Source of the DNA: Cyclobacterium qasimii M12-11B
GTDB taxonomy: Bacteria; Bacteroidota; Bacteroidia; Cytophagales; Cyclobacteriaceae
Assembly: GCF_000427295.1 (NCBI RefSeq)
Contig: NZ_ATNM01000033.1
Span: 1 to 64,000 of the forward strand
Direction: 5' to 3'
DNA: 64,000 nt
In this document: one piece after another, positions 56,739 through 64,000 of the stretch
How the letters are laid out: every line of letters starts with the position of its first letter
Numbering within the stretch: the stretch's first letter is position 1
Notes under the pieces: model-generated
Seen by the model: only the letters and a program-made list of their open reading frames with translations
What the model was told of the DNA's origin: nothing
The model's database searches: none
Program-made: the position numbers and the translations under genes

Positions 56739-57044
56739 GTGAAAAGAAATTTAGAACATAGCACTTACACAAAAGAAACCGAAGCTTTAGCGAAATTCGC
56801 AAAAGCTTTGGGGCATCCTACACGTATTGCCATACTAAAGCATCTTGAAAACCAATCCTGTTGTTGCACTGGCGATTTGGTAGAGGTATTTCCTTTGGCA
56901 CAATCTACCATTTCTCAACATCTAAAAGAGTTAAAAACCGCCGGTTTAATTCAAGGGGAATTAAAACCTCCCAAGATAAAATATTGTATCAATCAAAAAA
57001 ACTGGAAGATTGCTAAAGCTTTGTTTCAACAATTTTTCGACTGA
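56739..57044 (+). CDS. ArsR-family metalloregulator
   Basis: A 101-residue winged-helix repressor starting with GTG. The helix-turn-helix is in SQHLKELKTAGLIQGE, and NQSCCCTGDLVE carries three adjacent Cys at the position where ArsR proteins bind As(III) or other metals and thiophiles. It is expected to dissociate from DNA on binding its ligand. The matching inverted repeat just upstream indicates autoregulation, and the copy before the next gene indicates control of the whole set. Neighbours (mini-thioredoxin, OsmC-like, ArsP-like permease) point to arsenic, other metalloid or oxidative-thiol stress. The exact inducer is uncertain. Confidence 0.9.
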   Translation: MKRNLEHSTYTKETEALAKFAKALGHPTRIAILKHLENQSCCCTGDLVEVFPLAQSTISQHLKELKTAGLIQGELKPPKIKYCINQKNWKIAKALFQQFFD

Positions 57045-57060
57045 TATTATTTATTAATCC

Positions 57061-57079
57061 TATCGCCTATTGACGATAA
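57061..57079. promoter_or_regulatory. ArsR operator-like site 2
   Basis: TATCG-cctattga-CGATA, 17 bases before the mini-thioredoxin start. Aligned with 56715-56733 it is identical at 15 of 19 bases (TATCGnnTATTnACGATnA). A second binding site of the adjacent regulator within the operon is likely. Confidence 0.7.
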
Positions 57080-57095
57080 ACAAACTCAAATTATT

Positions 57096-57332
57096 ATGAC
57101 TAAAGTAATTAAAATCTTAGGAACAGGTTGTCCAAAATGTCAATCAATGACAGGAGTTGTAAAAGAGGTGATTGCAGAAAATGGAATTGATGCAAGCATT
57201 GAAAAGGTTGAGGATGTCATGGAGATCATGAAATTCAACGTCATGACCACGCCAGCATTGGTTGTCGATAATGTGATCACAATTAAAGGTCGTGTACCAT
57301 CAAAAAAAGAAGTTTTGGATCTTTTAAATTAA
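57096..57332 (+). CDS. Mini-thioredoxin (redox-active disulfide protein)
   Basis: A 78-residue protein with the thioredoxin fold and an active-site C12-P-K-C15 (GTGCPKCQ). There is no signal peptide, so it is cytoplasmic. This small-thioredoxin family often sits beside ArsR regulators and DUF318 permeases. It may keep a Cys of the permease or regulator reduced, or handle the metalloid directly. It lies 51 bases after the regulator, with the second operator-like site between them, and 6 bases before the OsmC gene. Confidence 0.88.
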   Translation: MTKVIKILGTGCPKCQSMTGVVKEVIAENGIDASIEKVEDVMEIMKFNVMTTPALVVDNVITIKGRVPSKKEVLDLLN

Positions 57333-57338
57333 ATAAAT

Positions 57339-57746
57339 ATGGATTATCAAATCAATGCTTCATCCATTTCAAACCAAGATGCAGAGATTCAGATAAAAGA
57401 GTCAGCCATTGCTTTTGGCACGACTTCTAAAACTGCTGAAACCCTGCCTAATCCTGCCGAGTTATTATTGGGATCATTCTCTGCTTGCATGCTAAAAAAT
57501 GTGGAACGTTTTTCAGCATTAATGAAATTCACTTACACAAAAGCTACTGTTGAGGTGAATGCAGTACGTCTTGAAAACCCACCTAGAATGGACAATATTG
57601 AATACAATTTGACCATTTACAGCCAGGATCAAAAATTAAATCCCGCCTTGTTAAGGAAGAACCTTGAGAAGTTTGGCACTATATACAACACACTCAAACT
57701 GTCATGTTCTATTTCCGGAACAATAAACAAAAGAGAGAATGTTTGA
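57339..57746 (+). CDS. OsmC-family protein
   Basis: A 135-residue OsmC/Ohr-fold protein. Both family Cys regions are visible: SFSACMLKNVERF (about residue 50) and KLSCSISGT (about residue 126). Such proteins reduce organic hydroperoxides or handle thiol-reactive compounds using these Cys. Its position inside the ArsR operon suggests protection against thiol damage by the same toxicant. It overlaps the permease start by 8 bases, so the two are coupled. Confidence 0.88.
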   Translation: MDYQINASSISNQDAEIQIKESAIAFGTTSKTAETLPNPAELLLGSFSACMLKNVERFSALMKFTYTKATVEVNAVRLENPPRMDNIEYNLTIYSQDQKLNPALLRKNLEKFGTIYNTLKLSCSISGTINKRENV

Positions 57747-58713
57747 TTGGTTACAACATTTTTCCGATTGGCTCATTTATACCATTTTTGAAATTGGAGC
57801 AGAAACACATTTGGGAATTGCACTGAATTTCTTTGTGTATGATACCCTAAAAATTCTCATCCTTTTATTTTTCATTGTTTTTATAATGGGAATTGTGAAT
57901 GCTTATTTCCCAATTGAAAAGCTTAAAGATTACCTAAATAAAAAGAAGCTTTATGGTCTGGAATATTTTTTTTCTTCCATTTTCGGAGCAATTACACCCT
58001 TTTGCTCCTGCTCATCGGTACCGCTTTTTATTGGCTTTGTACAAGGAGGAATTCCTTTAGGTGTCACGTTTTCGTTTCTCATTACTTCCCCTTTAGTCAA
58101 TGAAGTAGCCGTTGCCATGTTTCTTGGTATGTTTGGCATCAAAGCAACATTGATTTATGCTATTTCTGGAATTTTATTAGGAACCATCGGTGGCTGGCTA
58201 TTGGGCAAATTTAACCTAGAACCTTTACTATCAGATTGGGTAAAAAGCATTTTAGCCAATAAAATGCAACAAGCAGCATACATAGAGGAAAGTCAAACTT
58301 TCAGCCAACGATTACCTGAAATTTCACGTAGTGCTTGGGACATCGTAAGAGGTGTACTGCTCTATGTAGTGATCGGTATTGCTATAGGCGCAGCCATGCA
58401 TGGCTATGTTCCCGAAAACTTTTTTAACCAATATCTGGGAGGCGGTGAATGGTGGACTGTTCCTCTTGCCGTATTTGTTGCCGTACCAATGTATGCCAAT
58501 GCTGCAGGAATTGTTCCTGTAATCCAGGTTTTTGTAGCCAAAGGTGTTCCACTTGGAACAGCCATTGCTTTTATGATGGCAACAGTGGGCTTATCCATTC
58601 CAGAAGCCACATTGCTCAAGAAAGTAATGTCTTTGAAACTAATCACTATCTTTTTTGGAGTGGTAACCTTATGTATTATCCTTTCGGGATATTTATTCAA
58701 TGTCATTTTGTGA
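57739..58713 (+). CDS. DUF318/ArsP-like permease
   Basis: A 324-residue inner-membrane protein with about eight transmembrane segments in two related halves. The signature AITPFCSCSSVPLFIG (C89, C91) and the second-half VPMYANAAGIVPVIQ match the DUF318 permease family, which includes ArsP exporters of trivalent organoarsenicals. The Cys pair is the likely metalloid-binding site. It is the last gene of the ArsR operon. Other DUF318 proteins handle different metals or are uncharacterised, so arsenic is the best guess, not certain. Confidence 0.88.
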   Translation: MFDWLQHFSDWLIYTIFEIGAETHLGIALNFFVYDTLKILILLFFIVFIMGIVNAYFPIEKLKDYLNKKKLYGLEYFFSSIFGAITPFCSCSSVPLFIGFVQGGIPLGVTFSFLITSPLVNEVAVAMFLGMFGIKATLIYAISGILLGTIGGWLLGKFNLEPLLSDWVKSILANKMQQAAYIEESQTFSQRLPEISRSAWDIVRGVLLYVVIGIAIGAAMHGYVPENFFNQYLGGGEWWTVPLAVFVAVPMYANAAGIVPVIQVFVAKGVPLGTAIAFMMATVGLSIPEATLLKKVMSLKLITIFFGVVTLCIILSGYLFNVIL

Positions 58714-59094
58714 CATTAATTGCGAGAAAAAAGAAAAAATACATGCTTTATCCAATTCTAAATAATAAGTGTTTTTCTGACCCTAAATTAAATGGTATAA
58801 AAATTTTGAAGTGCTTACCAAGGCAGACTTTTAAAACAGAAAATAGCGTTTGTGTTTGAAAGACCAATTTTTAGTATTCTAAGTGCTAATAATTGGTTAT
58901 GAGCTGATTTAAACTTTCTATAAAATGTCAAATTATCAATATTTTATTCCGCAGAAAATAATATTATAATTTTTTATTTAGAAAAATCGATTAAAATGAT
59001 ATATTCATTGATTAGGTAATGTTTTTTTATCTTATATTTGATAAAATTTTAAAGAACAATACTTATTGGTTTTTTCACCTAAAAACTTCTAAAC
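58714..59094. other. Intergenic region carrying the response-regulator promoter
   Basis: 381 very AT-rich bases. The first 145 are covered only by the tail of a shadow frame of the permease gene. The last ~90 hold the promoter described at 59008-59040. No terminator hairpin after the permease is obvious. Confidence 0.4.
59008..59040 (+). promoter_or_regulatory. Bacteroidota-type promoter of the response regulator
   Basis: TTG at 59008-59010 and TATATTTG at 59033-59040 (full match to TAnnTTTG) are separated by 22 bases, within the range known for Bacteroidota sigma factors. The start codon is 54 bases downstream. Confidence 0.55.
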
Positions 59095-59511
59095 ATGACA
59101 TCAAAACTTAATTCCATCCTTCTTGTTGATGATGATAAGGCCACTAATTTTGTCAACAACTATACAATAAAAAAATCAGCTTGTTCAGATAATGTAGTCA
59201 TTGCCGAAAATGGACTTGAGGCTTTGGAATATCTCCAATCTAAACAAAATGAATCCTCCACCCAACCCAATATCATTTTCTTAGATATTAACATGCCTGT
59301 AATGAATGGATGGGAATTTTTAGAGGAATACGAAAAATTGACCCATGACAAACGAAACGATATTATTTTAATAATGTTGACCACCTCCCTGAACCCTGAT
59401 GATGTAGGTAGGGCAGAAAGTTTCTCTTCAATCAGTGGATATCGAAACAAGCCATTGACCGTAAAAATGATTGAGGAAATTGTGGAAGAATACTTTGTAG
59501 TAAGTAGTTGA
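59095..59511 (+). CDS. Response regulator receiver protein (CheY-like, single domain)
   Basis: A 138-residue receiver domain alone. Acidic pocket VDDD at 11-14, phospho-acceptor D64 in IIFLDINMPVMNGWEF, Thr/Ser in MLTTS and the Lys of RNKPLT are all present, so it should be phosphorylated. There is no output domain, so it acts by protein-protein contact or as a phosphate relay. Family resemblance is to regulators paired with light/phytochrome-like or PAS histidine kinases. The PAS histidine kinase 164 bases downstream on the same strand is the natural partner. Confidence 0.9.
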   Translation: MTSKLNSILLVDDDKATNFVNNYTIKKSACSDNVVIAENGLEALEYLQSKQNESSTQPNIIFLDINMPVMNGWEFLEEYEKLTHDKRNDIILIMLTTSLNPDDVGRAESFSSISGYRNKPLTVKMIEEIVEEYFVVSS

Positions 59512-59675
59512 AAATAAATTTATTGCTTATATAATTCCATATTTTACACGTAAATTATACCTCTAAATCAGATACATTTTTTAATATCCTCCAAATCATA
59601 AATTAGTTAATAATTCACCTCTTTCTACGCTAGAAAAAGGATAATGAAAGTCCTAAACTTGTTCTTGTAATTAAT

Positions 59676-61629
59676 ATGACAATTCAATTAAAAGCGAAGA
59701 AGTCAAGAACTTTTAAATTTTTTAGCTTCTTAATATTGATGATAAGTACAACAATTATTTGTTTACGGTTATTTAATATACCCCCAATTTTAGAGGTGAT
59801 TTCCAGTGAATCTGGAATGGAATTTATTACTGCCATTTTATTTTTTCTATTAAGCTTGGGGCTATTGGGCTCACATGGCAAATCTAAGCCTTCTTTAATT
59901 CTGTATAGGGTTTCTATTTTTTGCGTTTTAGTAATATCAATACTTACAATTGGACAGTATTTTTTAAGTAACCTCCAGAATATTAATGCAACATTTGAAC
60001 CTGACACTTTAGCTTCAAATTTTCAGAGAAAAACGCCTTTAGCAACAGCAATTTGTTTCCTGTTAATCGGGGTTTCAATTTTGGGTATACAATCAAAATC
60101 GAAAAAAGTAAAAAGTATTATCAATGGTTTAATATTCATAACATGGGTAATAAATTTTATTGCCATAATTATTTTTATTTTAAATATACCAAGTAAAAAT
60201 GCAGACTTTCTGATTCCAATACCAATTCATTCATCCCTCATCTTCTTCTTTTATTCGGGGTTTTTACTCTTTAAAAATGATTCAAAGACTTTAAATGAGT
60301 TGATTTTCGGAAATTATACAGGAAGCAATTTAATTAAATCTTCAGGCCCCTTTGTTTTTGGTATGATAATGATAATGGGGCTCGTTTTGATTTATTTAAT
60401 CAATAATGAACAGGTAGATGTAAATGTTGGTTTAATCATTTACTCCATCATTGCTGTAGTTTTTTCATTAACTAACATTTTTGTAGTGGCCATACAATTG
60501 AACCGGTCGGACCAGGAAAAAATCATCTATGAAAATGCATTGCATGCCTCGATAAAGGAGATAAAACAATACAAAGAAGCACTAGATAGCTGTTCCCTAG
60601 TTGATATCACAGATATGAATGGCACTATTATTTCTGTAAATGATAAATTCTGTGAAATATCAAAATATGACCGAAAAGAGCTAATCGGCAAAACACATAG
60701 AGTCATCAATTCTGGCCACCATTCAAAAGAATTCTATGCCGACCTCTGGCATGAAATTAAAACGGAAAAGTCTGGATTGGGGACATTAAAATAAAAACAA
60801 GAACGAAGAGTTTTATTGGGTTCACACGGCAATTATTCCATTTAAAAATGAATTTGGAGAAATTTATCAATTCTTAACACTTAGACAAGATATCACAAAA
60901 CATACCCTATTGGCTTTGCAGTACAAGAACCTTAAACTGAAAAACAAGGAACTAGAACAATTCACCTATATAGCCTCTCATGATTTACAAGAACCGCTGA
61001 GAACGGTAAGAAGCATGATAAGTATTTTACAGGAAGATTACTCCAGTAAATTAGATGACGATGCTCAATTGTCTCTCAATTTCATGACTGAGGCAACTGA
61101 TAGAATGAGCGAATTAATAAAGGGTTTATTGGACTACTCTAGAATAGGCCGTGGGAAAGAACTCATAACTGTAAACACCAATGAAATTATTCTTGAAATC
61201 ACCAAAGACCTGGCTACTATAATTGAAAAAAATGACGCTATAATTACTGCTGACGACCTGCCAATAATAATGGCTTACAAGACAGAAATTAGACTTTTGT
61301 TTCAAAATTTAATAAGCAATGCTATAAAATTTCAAAAAGAAAATGGCCAGCCAAAAATCCATATTTCAGCGCTGGAGGATAACTACTATTGGAAATTCTC
61401 TGTGAAAGACAATGGCATTGGCATTCCAGAAAAAGACAATCGCAATGTTTTCGGCATTTTCAAAAGACTCCATAAACGCAGTTATTATGATGGCACGGGT
61501 ATTGGCCTTGCACATTGCGAAAAAATTGTTCATTTACATGGGGGAGAAATATGGGTAGATTCGAAAGTAAATCAAGGGAGTACATTTCACTTTACTATTC
61601 TGAAAAATTCATTAAATGAACCCTATTAA
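59676..61629 (+). pseudogene. Membrane PAS-domain sensor histidine kinase, frame broken
   Basis: The N-terminal ORF (59676-60794) has about seven transmembrane segments and the first half of a PAS domain (DITDMNGTIISVNDKFCEISKYDRKELIGK). In the third frame, sequence from ~60790 continues the PAS domain (NKNKNEEFYWVHTAIIPFKNEFGEIYQFL). The kinase part follows: HisKA with SHDLQEP (phospho-His), NLISNAIKFQ (N box), DNGIGIP (G1) and GTGIGLAHC (G2). At least one indel lies in 60777-60796: two missing bases (G4 at 60779-60782 and A4 at 60788-60791) give ...GDIKNKNKNEEFYWV, or one extra A gives ...GTLNKNKNEEFYWV. The joined protein of ~650 residues has no receiver domain and likely signals to the regulator at 59095. 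Confidence 0.85.
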
Positions 61630-61741
61630 TCCTTCCAAAAAGTTTACTTAAGTGCTAAAATATTGGCTTTATCAATCGCTTCCCAACACTTATTATACTT
61701 TAACAATACTCCTAATTCAGACTTTTAATTATTTTAGATAA

Positions 61742-63480
61742 TTAGTTTATCGGATCATAATTTTTTGATTGCAGGGAAATCTTTTCCTCAATAGCGGTTT
61801 TATGACTCAAGGGCTTACAATGCTCAAAGGCCTCATTTGTTTTCACGAAAAAATTCTCTTTACCAATGGCATCAATCAGGCCACTGCTATAAAAGATATC
61901 CCGAGTTGGACCAATCGCTCCTGCAACAACCAATTTAATTCCTTTTTGCTTCAATTCGGCAATGGTTTGACGTAGCATGTGCACAGCACTACTGTCAATA
62001 TAATTAATGGCTTCCGCATTTAGGATGATGAATTTTACTGCTGTTCCTTTATTGTCAAGTTGATTTTGCAATTCATTTTTGAAATAATCTTTATTTCCAA
62101 AAAAGAGCTGCGCATCAAAGCGGATGATTAAAAATTCTTCAAAGGTTTCTGTATCCTCGGGAAAACGCACCACATTCTTAAAGTAGTCTGTATTACGAAT
62201 TCTACCCAAGACAGCTATATGTGGTCTTGAAGTCCTATAAACAAGTAAAAGCAAAGAGATCAAAACGCCAAGTAAAATTCCTTCCTTGATACCAACAGTG
62301 AGGGTGATCAAAAAGGTGGCGATTAATAGAAAAAACTCATCTCTTCTGTTTCTGAAAAGCTCCACAGGATATTTGAAATCTATCAGTCCAAAAACAGCAA
62401 CCATAATAATCGCTGCTAAAACTGCATTGGGTAGATAATAGAACAAAGGGGTTAAAAACAATAATGTAAGCCCCACCACAAGAGCACTTATCATAGGTGC
62501 TACCCCTGTTTTTGCGCCAGCCTGGTCATTGACTGCAGTTCTTGAAAAGCCACCGGTAGTTGGGTACGATTGGAAAAGAGATCCGAAAATATTAGATGTA
62601 CCTAAAGCTATTAGCTCTTGATTGGAATCAACCTTATAATCGGAGTGTTTTTCCTCTATGGCCTTGGCTACGGAGATCGCTTCCATAAATGCTATTAGGG
62701 CTAAAGTCAGCGCTATAGGTAGTAGCTCAGAAATTCTTGAATAGGCAATGGTAGGCACTTGAAAGGACGGTAGTCCACTAGGCACCTCACCTACAATTTT
62801 CACACCTAAATCGTTTAGACCAAAAATATAGATACCCAAAACACCAAGAACCACCACAACCAAGGCGGCGGGAATACGGCTGTTGAACCTCTTTATCGAC
62901 TTAATGAGAACAATTGCAACTATACCAATTCCAAATGTGATCCAATTGGTGTCCGAAATTGTTGAAAATGCATTGCCCAACAGGATATGTATTTGATTAC
63001 TACTTTGGATGGTAGTGCCCAAAAGATGCTTTAACTGGCTTAAGGCTATGATGATGGCTGCTGCGGAAGTGAACCCACTAATTACCGGTTTTGATAAAAA
63101 TTTACCAAAAACCCCATACGAAGCAGCCCCAATCCCAACTGAATTACCCCCATAAATAAAGCCAGGAAGATCGCCATGGCAATGTATTCATCCATACCAG
63201 TAAGGGCCAGTGCTCCCAGCCCGGACGCTACCAATAATGAATCCATAGCAACAGGACCTACTGCTAGCTGTCGGGATGTGCCCATAATCGCATAGATTAC
63301 CTGTGGAATCAAGGAGGCGTAAAGTCCGAAAACCGGAGGTAGTCCTGCAATCATTGCATAAGCCATCCCCTGAGGAATTAGCATGATACCTACAGTTAAT
63401 CCAGCTCCTACATCTCCTGAGAGGTAGGCTTTTTTATAACTCGAAAGCCATTGAAGAATGGGGAAATATTGTTTTAACAT
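61742..63480 (-). pseudogene. SulP family anion transporter with STAS domain, frame broken once
   Basis: The ORFs at 63082-63480 (N-terminal, 132 residues) and 61742-63022 (426 residues) are the two parts of one ~579-residue SulP permease, the normal family length. The N-terminal part has [28 protein letters not shown], a SulP signature. The C terminus is a STAS domain (LNAEAINYIDSSAVHMLRQT). Adding one base to the plus-strand A5 run at 63096-63100 makes [21 protein letters not shown] read through. SulP proteins import sulfate or exchange bicarbonate or other anions. No sulfate-assimilation or carbonic-anhydrase gene is nearby. A single homopolymer indel with otherwise intact sequence suggests an error in the sequence. 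Confidence 0.9.
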
Positions 63481-64000
63481 GGTTAGAATTTGATATCAAA
63501 AGTACCGTATTCAAAATCACATTACAGTAACATTGGTCACAAAGCTAATATTTTACCCAATGGCTTAATATTGATGTGATGGCGCTGAAATTTTTTATTC
63601 CTTTCTCTCAGAAAGCTGACACCTTAATACCCAATGCGTTAATCGTTTGGGCTATAGATCTAATCCCCAATATGGACACCATTTTGCTTCCTCAGAAACG
63701 GCCACAAATGCTTGCTCTCCTTATTCCAAGCCTTGATTAGAAATCCCTTGAAAAATACGCTCACTATCCATACCCCTACTATAAAACCAGCCGATTAAAA
63801 TCAGGCCCAGCCTCTCACCTGTCGGAACCATCAATTATTTGACCTATATTTACGCTTCTGGACACGCACAATGGACATAGCCATAGCCAAAATCAGCGCT
63901 ATGTTCACGGTTTTTGGCTTTAAGTCAAGCGGGTTTAGACGGTGAAAAAATTGCTTTTAAAGCCGTCATAAGACCTACCTTGGGCCTTAACACCTATTAA
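63481..64000. other. Window end, no gene recognised
   Basis: 520 bases upstream of the SulP gene. No ORF of useful length on either strand, no hairpin with T run, no RNA gene. The last ~250 bases are less AT-rich than other spacers here. They may be the decayed end or untranslated flank of a gene beyond the window. Confidence 0.35.

Noticed and set aside
58449-58859. 136-codon Cys-rich plus-strand frame overlapping the ArsP-like permease
   Set aside because: Most of it is the permease gene read in another frame; the part beyond 58713 shows no domain or conserved motif.
63481-64000. Possible decayed gene at the right end of the window
   Set aside because: No frame carries recognisable protein sequence on either strand, so I cannot support a gene or remnant.
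1-64000. Defence island, prophage or integrative element
   Set aside because: I saw no integrase, recombinase, toxin-antitoxin pair, restriction enzyme, phage structural gene or tRNA attachment site.

Overview
The window looks like chromosomal DNA of a marine-type Bacteroidota, most likely the order Cytophagales and a Cyclobacteriaceae-like organism. This rests on gene content, not on any database comparison. The evidence is AT-rich DNA with few recognisable Shine-Dalgarno sites, many lipoproteins, type IX secretion (T9SS) type B sorting domains, PorP/SprF-family outer-membrane proteins, a TAnnTTTG-type -7 promoter element and many carbohydrate-active genes. I found no rRNA, tRNA, CRISPR array, intact insertion sequence, prophage or recognisable defence system.

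Layout. 1-2757: a 5'-truncated unknown gene and a lipoprotein that may be a six-hairpin (alpha/alpha) sugar-binding protein. 2963-12150 (minus): a catabolic cluster with two Gfo/Idh/MocA dehydrogenases, two DUF1080 (3-keto-disaccharide hydrolase family) proteins, a phytanoyl-CoA-type dioxygenase, a large membrane-anchored cytochrome-c/HEAT dehydrogenase of the Planctomycete type, and a 3-hydroxyacyl-CoA dehydrogenase-like enzyme. 12343-16821 (plus): a D-lactate/glycolate-type FAD/Fe-S dehydrogenase broken by one base, and a Tat-type Gfo/Idh/MocA protein. 17041-21423 (minus): HPS/KGPDC-family aldolase or decarboxylase, zinc alcohol dehydrogenase, SDR, sugar isomerase/epimerase and SMP-30 lactonase. 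21868-23343 (plus): a small unknown gene and a geranylgeranyl-reductase-like flavoprotein. 23417-27452 (minus): GH2 glycosidase, aldose 1-epimerase, SMP-30 lactonase (two frame breaks).

27845-41657 (plus) is the most striking part. It is a tandem duplication of a 6.7-kb two-gene unit: a ~1,900-residue SprB-repeat surface protein with PKD and T9SS type B C-terminal domain, coupled by a 4-base overlap to a PorP/SprF-family gene. Both large genes lack an ATG start and appear to start at TTG.

42112-56500 is mixed: a PL10-like pectate lyase, a broken Gfo/Idh/MocA gene, a J-domain/KTSC protein, a broken arylsulfotransferase-like lipoprotein, a PKD/laminin-B-like lipoprotein, the DNA-ligase-associated exonuclease plus ATP-dependent DNA ligase, a CE15-like esterase, FabF and a GH43 lipoprotein. 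56739-58713 is a compact ArsR-controlled operon (regulator, mini-thioredoxin, OsmC-like protein, ArsP-like permease) with two matching operator-like inverted repeats. 59095-61629 holds a response regulator and a broken PAS histidine kinase, and 61742-63480 a broken SulP transporter.

How the genes work together. Extracellular or periplasmic glycan enzymes (GH2, PL10-like, GH43, CE15-like, DUF1080) would feed sugars into oxidation routes built from Gfo/Idh/MocA enzymes, SDR/ADH, lactonases and isomerases. No SusC/SusD pair and no dedicated sugar regulator is present. Six genes are interrupted by at least seven single-base indels, nearly all in short homopolymers, with clean reading on both sides. 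I read these mainly as likely sequence or assembly errors and annotate the genes across the breaks.
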